DNA of 18,750 nucleotides from JBOHHM01 sp050725495 (GCA_050725495.1 JBOHHM010000323.1:1-18750), one strand, 5' to 3'; shown: positions 1 to 6,689, counted from the first letter of the stretch. Translations and numbers: made by a program. Notes: generated by a model not told the origin, from the letters alone.

Positions 1-663
1 CATCAGCGGAGTCAATGTCGCTTCCATGGCGCCAAACACGATGACCGACTTCTCCAGATAGGCCGTCTGGTGGAACCAGTGGGCGTAGTGGTGGTCGAGC
101 ACCCATTCCATCATCGGCCAGGCCATCACCGGAAAGCCCGGCACAAAATGCACGGCGCCGCCCGCGCCCCCCGCGCAGCTGAAGCCGGGAATCTTGTTGT
201 AGGGGTTGGGGATGATTTGCGCGCCCTTGGGAAACACGCCCATGTTCAGGCGGTGGATGTTGTCGGGCCGGTCGGGTTCATAGACCGTGCCCTGCTCCTT
301 CGCGACATCCTGCATGCGCTCGCGGATCAGGCTTTCGGCCAGCGGGTGAAGTTCCAGCGCCACGCCCAGCGCTTCGGCCGCGCATTGGCGGGTATGGTCG
401 TCGGGCGTGGCACCGATGCCACCGCAGGAGAACACCACATCGCCCGAGACAAACGCGCGCATGAGGGTGGCCGTGATGCGCTCGGGCGAATCACCGACAT
501 AGTCCGCATAGGCGAGCTGCAAGCCGCGTGCCGCCAGCAGTTTGATGAGCTTGGGCAGGTGTTTGTCGGCGCGTTTTCCCGAGAGGATTTCGTCACCGAC
601 GATGACGAGGCCGAAGTCGGCCGGCACTTCAGGGTGCGGTGATGGTGTGGGACTTGGAATCAT
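1..663 (-). CDS. CinA-like competence/damage-inducible protein A (molybdopterin-binding domain), 3' end cut by window
   Basis: The reverse strand is open from position 663 to the window edge (221 codons, no stop), so the C-terminus is missing. The protein shows the MoaB/MogA-like molybdopterin-binding fold of the CinA N-terminal family (COG1058): GLVIVGDEILSGKR near residues 18-31, then SCGGIGATPDDHTRQ, the MPT-binding signature, near 90-105, and PGFPVMAWPM further on. Family members of this short type lack the C-terminal nicotinamide-nucleotide amidase domain; whether that holds here cannot be seen. The chosen ATG overlaps the end of the EI24-domain gene by 35 nt. A GTG at 627 is an alternative that would remove a proline/serine-rich leader of 12 residues; neither start has a strong Shine-Dalgarno. 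Family is sure; substrate and role are not known for this subgroup. Confidence 0.85.
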   Translation of the reverse strand, partial: MIPSPTPSPHPEVPADFGLVIVGDEILSGKRADKHLPKLIKLLAARGLQLAYADYVGDSPERITATLMRAFVSGDVVFSCGGIGATPDDHTRQCAAEALGVALELHPLAESLIRERMQDVAKEQGTVYEPDRPDNIHRLNMGVFPKGAQIIPNPYNKIPGFSCAGGAGGAVHFVPGFPVMAWPMMEWVLDHHYAHWFHQTAYLEKSVIVFGAMEATLTPLM

Positions 664-1510
664 CGGGCAATACCAGTGGCGTCGGCTCTGAGGGCACAGG
701 CGGGGCCGCCGCCACTGACTCGGCGCGCAGCTTTTCCAGGACGGTCAGGCAGTAATGGGCGAACCAGAGCGAGGCAAACGCAAACACCAGGGTGTAGATC
801 CAGATCGCCAGCGGCACCAGGATCACGAAGGCCGCGGCAAACAGCGCGCCCGAGGCCCAGACGATGCTGGGCGCGGCGCCCAGATAACCGGTGAGGATGC
901 CTATGCCCAGCAGCCAGCCGCGGTGCCGGCGCAGGATTTCGCGCCGCTCGTCCTTGCTGGCATGCTCGGCCAGAGCGTCGTAGACCATGACACGGTAGGT
1001 CAGCCAGCCCCAGATCAGCGGCGGCAGCACCAGAATCAACGGGGGCACCAGCCAAAACGGGATGGAGATCACGAGCGCCATCAGGGCCAGCAGCGCCGAT
1101 CCGAGCGACCAGAGCACGCCAGCGAGCAGCGAGCCCCCCTTTTTGCGCTCCAGCTGCGCAAAGCGGCGCTCGCTCACCAGACCGACCAGGGCCGGCGTCA
1201 TCATGGCGGCCACGACCAGCAGGGACAACACCACGATGACGGGGGTAACCGAGAAAATCACGATCAGCGGCGCCACCACGGTCTTGAGTTTGCCCGCACC
1301 GACACCATCCAGCCAGCTCCACAGCGCGCTGACCCAGGCCGAAGCGTCGAGCACGCCGCGCACCCAGTCCAGCGCCAAGTCCCAGTAGAAATAGCCCAGA
1401 CCCAGAGCCAGGGCGACCATCAGTACCAGCGGCAGGAACGACAGGGCAATCACCCGCGGATGCAGGCAGTAGGCCACGGCGCGCCAGAAGGAGTCGAGAA
1501 GCAGGCTCAT
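629..1510 (-). CDS. EI24-domain (CysZ-like) integral membrane protein
   Basis: A 293-residue protein starting MSLLLDSFWRAVAYCLHP. An ATG four codons upstream (1522) is possible, but this one gives the usual beginning of the family. Hydrophobic blocks suggest about six membrane segments: roughly 20-40, 80-110 (a VIVVLSLLVVAAMM stretch), a pair around 130-165, and a pair around 200-245. The loop with RREILRRHRGWLLGIGILTGYLG is typical of EI24/CysZ-like proteins in Burkholderiales. The C-terminal tail is proline-rich and probably cytoplasmic. CysZ itself moves sulfate, but this group is only distantly related and its cargo is unknown. The gene overlaps the CinA-like gene downstream, so the two are probably co-transcribed. 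Upstream lies the heptamer inverted repeat. Neither start has a clear ribosome binding site. Confidence 0.85.
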   Translation of the reverse strand: MSLLLDSFWRAVAYCLHPRVIALSFLPLVLMVALALGLGYFYWDLALDWVRGVLDASAWVSALWSWLDGVGAGKLKTVVAPLIVIFSVTPVIVVLSLLVVAAMMTPALVGLVSERRFAQLERKKGGSLLAGVLWSLGSALLALMALVISIPFWLVPPLILVLPPLIWGWLTYRVMVYDALAEHASKDERREILRRHRGWLLGIGILTGYLGAAPSIVWASGALFAAAFVILVPLAIWIYTLVFAFASLWFAHYCLTVLEKLRAESVAAAPPVPSEPTPLVLPDDSKSHTITAP

Positions 1511-1540
1511 GGGGTTGAGCATAACCCGGGCAGGGGTTTG

Positions 1541-1617
1541 GCGTTCAGCGTTGGGCGTTGAGCGTGAAAAACCGTCTGGCCTCGCCCACGCTCAACGCCG
1601 AACACTCAACGCTCAAC
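1541..1617. repeat. Inverted pair of 7-bp tandem arrays (GTTGAGC-type)
   Basis: On the plus strand 1543-1563 reads GTTCAGC, GTTGGGC, GTTGAGC, followed by GTG. On the minus strand 1617-1590 reads GTTGAGC, GTTGAGT, GTTCGGC, GTTGAGC, again followed by GTG. The two arms (1541-1566 and 1587-1612) are complementary at 23 of 26 positions, with 13 uninterrupted pairs next to a 20-nt loop. The first heptamer on the minus strand supplies the TGA stop codon of the desaturase gene. No T-run follows on the minus side, so it is not an ordinary intrinsic terminator. It could attenuate transcription into the EI24-domain gene or protect the 3' end of the upstream message. Confidence 0.85.
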
Positions 1618-2569
1618 CTCTCCCGACCAGTCGCTTCAGGCCCAGCCACTGCTGGGCCCAGAAGCCGCGCCCGTAGTCGCGTCCCTGCTCGACCTGGTCG
1701 CGCACGCCGGTGGCGTCATAGCGCTGCTCGAAATTGGCGGTGCGAAACAGCATGTCCCACCAGGGCAGCAGGACGCCGAAGTTGTGCCCCCCCAGCGTTC
1801 CCCTGCCCGCTGTTTCATGGCCCAGCCCTACGCTGTGGTGCAGCCGGTGAAAGCGCGGGCTGATCCACAGCCGCTCGCCCACCGGGCCAAACCACAATCT
1901 CAAGTTGGCATGCTGCAGGCTCTCGCTGAGCTGGGTGAAGGCCACGATGGCGATGAACTGGCCAGGACCCACGCCAATGAGCTGAGCCGCGACCACGGCA
2001 AGGCTGTCGCGCAGGATGTCGTCGAGCAAGTGGTTGCGGTTGTCGCTCCACATGGTCATTTGACGCTGCGCATGGTGCAGCGAATGCAGGCCCCACCACC
2101 AGTTGAACCGGTGTTGGCCGCGGTGGATCCAGTAGTCGACAAAATCGAAGGCGACCAGGTAGATCAGCAGGCTCACCAGGGGCTGGTCGGTCACCCCCGG
2201 CCAGAGCCCGTCGAGATGAAATGTGGCCCAGCCCTCGACCCGCAGCATGCCGAACAGGTCGTCGAACAGCGGGTCGAGCGAGAAAAACAGGGCCAGGCGG
2301 AACAGGCCGAGCCGGTGGATCAGGGTGTAGAGGATGTCGGTGCGGATGGTGACGCGGTCGGTCACGGCTTCCACTGGTCGCCAGCGCTGCAGCGGCCCCA
2401 CGAACACCACCAGAATGGCGATCTGGAGCATTCCCACCATCAGCCAGCCGGTGGCGACAAATGCGTCTTCCACCAGATTGCCCATGCCGAGCGCGAACAC
2501 CGGCGGCTGGACCAGGGTTTCAAACAGCCACTGCTGGGCAGAGGAGAAAGTGTCAGCAAACCAGTCCAT
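1613..2569 (-). CDS. Sterol desaturase / fatty acid hydroxylase family membrane protein
   Basis: A 318-residue protein with the three-part histidine signature of the di-iron membrane hydroxylase superfamily: HRGQH at 149-153, HSLHH at 162-166 and HRLHH at 241-245. Hydrophobic segments lie near 38-60, 85-100, 128-148 and 195-212, placing the di-iron site on the cytoplasmic face. Known relatives hydroxylate or desaturate lipid chains or sterols using molecular oxygen; the substrate here cannot be told from sequence. The ATG at 2569 sits 3 nt after the deacetylase stop, so the two are almost surely translated from one message. The stop codon is formed by the first unit of the heptamer array. Context with a deacetylase and a beta-propeller suggests a role in envelope lipid or glycolipid modification, but that is inference. 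Confidence 0.9.
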   Translation of the reverse strand: MDWFADTFSSAQQWLFETLVQPPVFALGMGNLVEDAFVATGWLMVGMLQIAILVVFVGPLQRWRPVEAVTDRVTIRTDILYTLIHRLGLFRLALFFSLDPLFDDLFGMLRVEGWATFHLDGLWPGVTDQPLVSLLIYLVAFDFVDYWIHRGQHRFNWWWGLHSLHHAQRQMTMWSDNRNHLLDDILRDSLAVVAAQLIGVGPGQFIAIVAFTQLSESLQHANLRLWFGPVGERLWISPRFHRLHHSVGLGHETAGRGTLGGHNFGVLLPWWDMLFRTANFEQRYDATGVRDQVEQGRDYGRGFWAQQWLGLKRLVGRG

Positions 2570-2572
2570 GAC

Positions 2573-3397
2573 TTACTTCGTTTGGGCCGCGATCCAGGCC
2601 TTGAAATCGGGGTGCTCGCGCAGCGTCTGGAAGCAAAAGCCCTTGTCCTTCAAGCCCACGATCAGCGGCTCCAGCACAGCAGGCGCCCAGGCGTCCTTGC
2701 GCGACCAGATGCCCAGATGAGCCAGCAGAATGTCGCCAGGCTTGATCTCGCGCAGCGCCTTTTTCAGCAGCATGTCGTTGCGGAACTTTTCGCTGGGCAG
2801 CTCGTCGCCCAGAAAACCAGCCGGCGACCAGCCCACATGCTCGTAGCCGCAGGCCCTGGCCACCGCCAGCAGCTTGGGCGAGGTCTTGCCGCCAGGCGCG
2901 CGAAACAGCGGCAGCGGCTTCTTGCCCGTGTAGTCCTGCAGGCGCTCGGCCGCATAGGCGATTTGCCCGCAGTACTTCTGAGCGTCCCAGGTGAATTCAC
3001 GGCCCTCGAAAGCCCCGGCCGAGGGCCGGATGCGAAAGCGCGGCTCCAGCCCCGGCACATCGCCGCGCCAATAGACATGGTCGTAGGTGTGCGAGGCAAA
3101 TTCGTGGCCTTCGGCGGCGCGGGCTTTCCACCACGGCGCCCAGTGGTCGCCCAGGCTTCCATCACCAACCTTGGTGCGCTCGTTGGCGGCAAAGAAAGTG
3201 ACCTTGACCTGCTGGCGCTTGAGCACCTCGGCCACCAGCGGCGCCACCTCCATGTGGCCGGTGTCGAAGGTCAGGTACAGCCGTTTCTCGCAAGAATTTG
3301 CCCCCGCGGCCCAGGTGGAATGGGTGCATGCCGCTATCAAAACTGCAGCAATCAGCCGCGGCTTAGCGAGGCGCGTGATCCAGCGTCCAGACTCCAT
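2573..3397 (-). CDS. Polysaccharide deacetylase (NodB domain), predicted lipoprotein
   Basis: A 274-residue protein. I chose the ATG at 3397, preceded by GGGAAG at good spacing, over the upstream TTG at 3412. Residues 10-24 form a short signal peptide ending LIAAC, which fits a lipobox with C24 as the lipidated residue. NodB motifs are visible: TFDTGH at 43-48, SHTYDH at 102-107 (H103 and H107 as metal ligands), RAPGG at 166-170, and LAHLG at 225-229. Motif 1 has Thr where classical enzymes have a second Asp (TFDDG), a change that also occurs in active relatives. The family removes N- or O-acetyl groups from peptidoglycan or exopolysaccharide sugars. The start overlaps the end of the beta-propeller gene by 35 nt, and the desaturase follows after 3 nt. 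Confidence 0.9.
   Translation of the reverse strand: MESGRWITRLAKPRLIAAVLIAACTHSTWAAGANSCEKRLYLTFDTGHMEVAPLVAEVLKRQQVKVTFFAANERTKVGDGSLGDHWAPWWKARAAEGHEFASHTYDHVYWRGDVPGLEPRFRIRPSAGAFEGREFTWDAQKYCGQIAYAAERLQDYTGKKPLPLFRAPGGKTSPKLLAVARACGYEHVGWSPAGFLGDELPSEKFRNDMLLKKALREIKPGDILLAHLGIWSRKDAWAPAVLEPLIVGLKDKGFCFQTLREHPDFKAWIAAQTK
3321..3352 (-). repeat. GCTAT/ATAGC-type element, copy B (inside deacetylase signal peptide)
   Basis: Read on the minus strand, the first 20 bases match the copy after gyrA at 17 of 20 positions, including GTTTTGATAGC in full; 7 of the next 11 bases also match. Here the piece encodes IAAVLIAAC of the deacetylase signal peptide, using ATT, GCT, GTT, TTG and ATA codons that are uncommon in the surrounding GC-rich genes. 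The left stem arm is degraded (GCTGC instead of GCTAT). It may be a mobile-repeat remnant recruited into coding sequence, or chance convergence. Confidence 0.45.
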
Positions 3398-4346
3398 GCG
3401 GCGACTTCCCAACGTTGACCTGGTGAACGATTTTTCTGGATTCGGTGTCGATCACGGTGAGCTTCCTGGCCCAGCGCGAGCTCACCATCAGCAGCTTACC
3501 GTCGGCCGACACCTCTATGCAATCGGGTCCGCCCGGTGCAGAGTAATGACCCACGGCCTCCAGGGTCTGCAGGTCGATCTTGCTGATAGTGTTGGCCACG
3601 CGGTTGCTCACAAACACATGGCGCTTGTCACCGGCGGCGCGGAAGGCGTGGGCGCCGTCACCGGTGGCGATGACCTTGGTGCGCCTGGGCTCTTTGCCGC
3701 TGACGTCGTAGACCTCCACGCCGTTGCCGCCGGTCAGGCCCAGCAGCAGGGTCTTGTCGTCCGCCGTGCCGTACACATCGGCCGGCATCGGGCCGGTCTT
3801 GACGCGCCACTTGATGGTTTGGGTCGCCAGGTCCACCGCCACCAGCTCGTCGCTGTCCTGCATGGAGACAAACACCGTGGTGCTCTTGCTGTCGATCCAG
3901 AGATGGCTGGGCGTCTTGCTGGAGGCCACGCGCTTGACCAGCGTCAGGTCCCTGCCGTCCCAGCGGTAGATATCGACATGGTTGAGCCGGTTGGCCGCCG
4001 TGACAAACCACTTCATGTCGGGCGAAAAACGCAGCTGGTAGGGGTCGAGAATGCCGCGCACCGTGCGCTGGACTTCCGCGGTTCTGGGGTCGATGAAGGT
4101 CAGCGAATCCGCCAGCGCATTGGCAATGATGATCGACTTCTCGTCCGGCGTCATGTACAGGTGATGCGGCTCCTTGCCCGTGGAAATGCGCTTGCTTTCT
4201 TTCCAGCTGGCAGGGTCGACGACGCTGACATTCGCGTCCAGCGAGTTCAGCACAAAAATCGGGCGGGACTGGGCCCCTGCCGGGAGGGGGGAAATGGCCA
4301 CCAGCCAGACGGCCAGGACAGTGGCAAAACGGGGAACGAAGTTCAC
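3363..4346 (-). CDS. Secreted YVTN/YncE-family beta-propeller repeat protein
   Basis: A 327-residue protein. The best start is a GTG at 4346 with AAAGAG upstream, giving MNFVPRFATVLAVWLVAISPLP, a clear Sec signal peptide with predicted cleavage at AGA|QS; a TTG seven codons upstream is less likely. The mature part consists of about six or seven propeller blades, each with a strand like FVLNSLDANVSVVDPAS, MFVSMQDSDELVAVDLAT, VFVSNRVANTISKIDLQT or LMVSSRWARKLTVIDTES. This is the YVTN repeat pattern of YncE-like periplasmic proteins and the lactonase-type propellers. No catalytic residue can be named. It is the first gene of a three-gene run with the deacetylase (35-nt overlap) and the desaturase, so a periplasmic scaffolding or binding role beside the deacetylase is a fair guess. 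Confidence 0.87.
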   Translation of the reverse strand: MNFVPRFATVLAVWLVAISPLPAGAQSRPIFVLNSLDANVSVVDPASWKESKRISTGKEPHHLYMTPDEKSIIIANALADSLTFIDPRTAEVQRTVRGILDPYQLRFSPDMKWFVTAANRLNHVDIYRWDGRDLTLVKRVASSKTPSHLWIDSKSTTVFVSMQDSDELVAVDLATQTIKWRVKTGPMPADVYGTADDKTLLLGLTGGNGVEVYDVSGKEPRRTKVIATGDGAHAFRAAGDKRHVFVSNRVANTISKIDLQTLEAVGHYSAPGGPDCIEVSADGKLLMVSSRWARKLTVIDTESRKIVHQVNVGKSPHGVWTLDHAPR

Positions 4347-4512
4347 GAGAAGGTACTCTTTGGGCAACCGGCAAGTGTAGCCGCCCGTCGCTACCCGCCC
4401 GGCCCTGGCTTAACATTCGCTCACGGATTTGATCAAGGCCAATGGTGTCCGGCTCGAACGACGACAGCTTGCTGCGCCCCCGCCCGCCCCGTCGGTGGTG
4501 CGCCCGCCCGGG

Positions 4513-5250
4513 CTATGCCAACGACACCCGGACCAGATCTTCCGCACCCAGCCAGCGCCACTGGCCGGGCGCCAGATCCGGCGGCAAGACGAGGTCGCCG
4601 ATTTGCGAGCGGTGCAAGCCCTCCACCCGGTTGCCCACGGCGGCCAGCATGCGCTTGACCTGGTGGTACTTGCCTTCGGTCAGCGTCAGGCGCAAGTGAT
4701 GGCTGGCGCCTGCCATACCGACGATGGCGCAGGCGGCCGCGCGCACGGGTTTCGGGTCGTCGTCCAGCACCACGCCATCCAGCAAGCGCTGCACCTGGCC
4801 GTCGTCCAACGCATGCTTGGTCCTGACTTCGTAGACCTTGGGCACATGGCGCCTGGGCGAACTCATGCGGTGAATGAACTGTCCGTCATCGGTGAGCAGC
4901 AGCATGCCGGTCGTGTCCTGGTCCAGCCGGCCGACCGCCTGCACCCCCTGCACCGCGCCCTTTTGCGGACGCTGACGCAGTGGCGCGGGAAGCAGGGTGT
5001 AAATGCTCGGGTAGGTCGAGGGCTTTTGCGAACACTCGGTTCCCGCGGGTTTGTGCAGCAGCAGATAAGCCTTCTCGTGGTATTCCCACTCCACGCCCTG
5101 GACCGAGAAGCGCAAGCCTTCTGCTATGAAGTCCATAGCGGGCCCCACACATTTTTCCTGGGCCACCGATACAAAACCCTGCTGGATCAGGCCGGCGCAG
5201 ACGCGCCGCGTGCCAAAGCCCTGGGTGTAGAGAACTTCCTGTAGTTGCAT
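4513..5250 (-). CDS. rsuA: 16S rRNA pseudouridine synthase, RsuA family
   Basis: A 245-residue protein of the RsuA/RluB/E/F family, which isomerises uridine to pseudouridine in ribosomal RNA; RsuA modifies U516 of 16S rRNA. Residues 1-50 form a short S4-like RNA-binding domain. The catalytic core has AVGRLDQDTTGMLLLTDDG near 105-123, with Asp110 as the expected nucleophile, then KVYEVRT near 138-144 and LTEGKYHQVKRML, the second family signature. LLHKPAGTECS at 64-74 is also typical. The length fits RsuA better than the longer RluB. The ATG at 5250 faces a 159-bp region shared with the divergent DUF2726 gene. An internal GCTAT-N7-ATAGC inverted repeat lies at 5123-5139. The exact target (RsuA against RluE) is inferred. 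Confidence 0.88.
   Translation of the reverse strand: MQLQEVLYTQGFGTRRVCAGLIQQGFVSVAQEKCVGPAMDFIAEGLRFSVQGVEWEYHEKAYLLLHKPAGTECSQKPSTYPSIYTLLPAPLRQRPQKGAVQGVQAVGRLDQDTTGMLLLTDDGQFIHRMSSPRRHVPKVYEVRTKHALDDGQVQRLLDGVVLDDDPKPVRAAACAIVGMAGASHHLRLTLTEGKYHQVKRMLAAVGNRVEGLHRSQIGDLVLPPDLAPGQWRWLGAEDLVRVSLA
5123..5139 (-). repeat. GCTAT-N7-ATAGC inverted repeat inside rsuA
   Basis: A perfect 5-bp stem with a 7-nt loop, the same geometry as the copy after gyrA, but the loop differs. It encodes AMDFIA of RsuA with an ATA isoleucine codon, rare in this GC-rich setting. Whether it shares origin with the other copies is uncertain. Confidence 0.35.
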
Positions 5251-5409
5251 CTTGTAGAGTGTCGCTGTGGAGGATCGCGAGCAAGCGCTTGACAGCGGCC
5301 ACGTTCGGGGTGTTTTCGTGATTTTTTTTACTATCCGGAAATGACCCTGAAATATAGACTGAATTCCTAAATACTTATTACACGGAAAGTGGCTGGGGAG
5401 TCACCGCGC
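5251..5409. promoter_or_regulatory. Shared divergent control region, rsuA / DUF2726 gene
   Basis: This 159-bp gap is AT-richer than its surroundings, with an eight-T run at 5322-5329 and an AT-rich block at 5349-5380, as expected of a promoter region. A TTGACA hexamer on the plus strand at 5289-5294 overlaps the 10-bp palindrome CAAGCGCTTG (5282-5291), but no convincing -10 box follows at 16-18 bp. I can support a control region, not exact promoter positions. Confidence 0.4.
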
Positions 5410-6135
5410 ATGAGCAAATACTCGGGGTGGTTATTCGTCGGGCTGGCATTGCCGGCCTGCCTCCTGTTGGGCGCGTTGATTCATGCCTGGTGGCAGCGGC
5501 GGGCTGCGCGCGAACGGCGACGCATTCCCAGGCACTGGCCCCTGAGTCCGCGGCTGCTGGCCAACAGCGAAGAACGCCGCGTCTGGCACTGGCTGGCCCG
5601 CGCTTTTTTTGATCATCACGTCATGATCAAAATCCCCGTCACCCGCTTCACGCTGCCACGCACCAAGGAGCACGGACTGCACTGGTACGAACTGCTCAGT
5701 GGTGTGTATTGCACCTTCACCGTCTGCGCGTCCGACGGCCATGTGATTGGCTGCGTCGATGTACCCGGCCGCTTCGGGCTGAGCAGAAAGAACCAGATCC
5801 TCAAGCACACCCTCCTGGCCCAATGCGGCATCGCCTACTATGTGATCCAGTCCGACAGTCTGCCCACTCTCCACGAAATCCGCACCGAGTTCCTGGGCGA
5901 GATCGCCTCCAAATCCCGGGACCGCGAGCGCGACGAAGCCGCCATCGTGGCCGCCAGGGTCAATTTGCGCGCCGCACTGGACCGCCAGCGCCACATCCGC
6001 AACAGCGACCTGAGCCCGCTGACCCCCTCGCCAGGCCAGCACCCCGAGGCCGGCCCCGGCGACTCTGCTCCCGGTCCGCTGCAAGCCAACTCCTTCCTCA
6101 CGCCGCTGGACAGCCGCAAAGCCGATCTGCGATAA
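5410..6135 (+). CDS. DUF2726-domain membrane-anchored protein
   Basis: A 241-residue protein. The ATG at 5410 has GGGGAG at the right distance, so I prefer it to the GTG at 5389, which has no room for a ribosome binding site. One membrane segment lies at about 7-28, followed by a basic stretch (WWQRRAARERRR) that keeps the rest in the cytoplasm. Residues ~46-165 match the DUF2726 pattern: LLANSEERRVWHWL, VMIKIPVTRF, a CVDVPG strand, LSRKNQILKHTLLAQCGIAYYVI. DUF2726 is related to restriction-endonuclease-like folds and its function is unknown. The C-terminal 45 residues are proline-rich and disordered-looking. After the TAA stop the same frame stays open for 50 more charged codons. The gene converges on ssrA. 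Confidence 0.82.
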   Translation: MSKYSGWLFVGLALPACLLLGALIHAWWQRRAARERRRIPRHWPLSPRLLANSEERRVWHWLARAFFDHHVMIKIPVTRFTLPRTKEHGLHWYELLSGVYCTFTVCASDGHVIGCVDVPGRFGLSRKNQILKHTLLAQCGIAYYVIQSDSLPTLHEIRTEFLGEIASKSRDRERDEAAIVAARVNLRAALDRQRHIRNSDLSPLTPSPGQHPEAGPGDSAPGPLQANSFLTPLDSRKADLR

Positions 6136-6202
6136 CTCAGCCGGGACGAAAAACGCCTGCGTCTGAGCGAAAGACAACAGGCCAGGATCGCGAAAGGCGA
6201 AA

Positions 6203-6218
6203 TCCGCAAGCTTGCGGA
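6203..6218. repeat. Perfect 16-bp palindrome
   Basis: TCCGCAAGCTTGCGGA is identical to its reverse complement and can fold as a 6-bp stem with an AGCT loop. It lies between the convergent DUF2726 and ssrA genes, about 30 bp beyond the ssrA terminator on the minus strand. No T-run flanks it. Its half-site TGCGGA/TCCGCA recurs in the palindrome upstream of rpsA in the opposite arrangement. Confidence 0.6.
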
Positions 6219-6250
6219 CAAACCGCCGCAAACACGTAGCAGCGCACAAG

Positions 6251-6283
6251 AAAAAACCCCAACCGCGAACGGGCCGGGGTTTT
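6251..6283 (-). terminator. Intrinsic terminator of ssrA (possibly bidirectional)
   Basis: On the minus strand AAAACCCC pairs with GGGGTTTT around a GC-rich apical part, and the run continues to six T. It starts 7 nt beyond the CCA end of tmRNA. The plus-strand reading also ends in four T, so it may stop the convergent DUF2726 transcript as well. Confidence 0.85.
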
Positions 6284-6289
6284 GGTAAA

Positions 6290-6674
6290 TGGTGGAGCTG
6301 GGGGGATTTGAACCCCCGTCCGTCAGCCTTCTTCGCGCAGATCTACATGTTTAGCGGTCTGGTTTGAGTCTCGCCACCCGTGTCGCGCAGTCGCACGCTA
6401 CACGGGCCGCCAGCACCCTATTGTCTCGCTCCCAACCAAGGTACCCGGTCCAGAGCCAGCCGATGTGAATAACCTTACAGCCGGGAGCCCTGACTTGCGC
6501 CAAAACCCCTTGCCCAGCCCATCGGCCTGCTGTTGTAAGGCTCACTGGTTATTAAGCAGCGAGTGCGAAACGTTCGTCGTTTGCAGTTACTTTGTTTCAG
6601 CTGTTTTACGAGGTGACTGAACCTCGACATGCCCCGCTGCGATTCCGAACCCACGTCGAAACCAATGCAGCCCC
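6290..6674 (-). ncRNA. ssrA: tmRNA (SsrA), tag ANDERFALAA
   Basis: The minus strand begins GGGGCTGCATTGGTTTCGAC and ends CCCCCAGCTCCACCA; the GGGGCTG 5' end pairs with CAGCTCC before the CCA end to make the tRNA-like acceptor stem, and GGGTTCAAATCCC is the T arm. The length is 385 nt. The tag reading frame GCA AAC GAC GAA CGT TTC GCA CTC GCT GCT followed by TAA TAA lies at 6584-6549. tmRNA with SmpB and EF-Tu rescues stalled ribosomes and marks the broken protein for ClpXP/ClpAP. CCA is encoded. A -10-like TAGAAT lies 9 nt upstream of the 5' end, and an intrinsic terminator follows. The single-piece form and the tag fit Comamonadaceae. Confidence 0.97.
6549..6584 (-). other. tmRNA tag peptide reading frame
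   Basis: Ten sense codons encode ANDERFALAA, followed by two TAA stops. With the alanine carried by tmRNA itself, the added peptide would be AANDERFALAA. The LAA end is the ClpX recognition signal; the RF pair replaces the NY of the E. coli tag. Confidence 0.95.
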
Positions 6675-6683
6675 AAGTACCCT

Positions 6684-6689
6684 ATTCTA
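6684..6689 (-). promoter_or_regulatory. Probable -10 box of ssrA
   Basis: TAGAAT on the minus strand lies 9 nt upstream of the inferred mature tmRNA 5' end. I see no good -35 hexamer at 16-18 bp, so the call rests on the -10 and its position only. Confidence 0.35.

Noticed and set aside
1541..1617. Possible CRISPR-like array
   Set aside because: The units are 7 bp, directly adjacent and without spacers, so it is a microsatellite-type inverted array.
1784..3418. Plus-strand open frame of 544 codons opposite the desaturase and deacetylase
   Set aside because: The opposite strand shows clear histidine and NodB motifs; this frame has none and biased composition.
4368..4512. Possible promoter TTGATC-N17-TTAAGC (minus) before the beta-propeller gene
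   Set aside because: The -10 hexamer matches consensus poorly; the 144-bp gap shows nothing else I can support.
3087..4658. Plus-strand open frame of 523 codons opposite the beta-propeller gene
   Set aside because: Shadow frame; the minus strand holds a signal peptide and YVTN blades.
5431..6249. Minus-strand open frame of 272 codons opposite the DUF2726 gene
   Set aside because: The plus strand has a good binding site, a membrane anchor and the DUF2726 pattern; the minus frame has no recognisable feature.
6290..6360. tRNA-like 3' end with T arm and CCA
   Set aside because: This is the tRNA-like half of tmRNA, shown by the matching 5' end near 6674 and the tag frame, not a separate tRNA.
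6351..6545. Small minus-strand open frame of 64 codons within tmRNA
   Set aside because: It lies inside the structured body of ssrA; the only translated part expected there is the tag frame.
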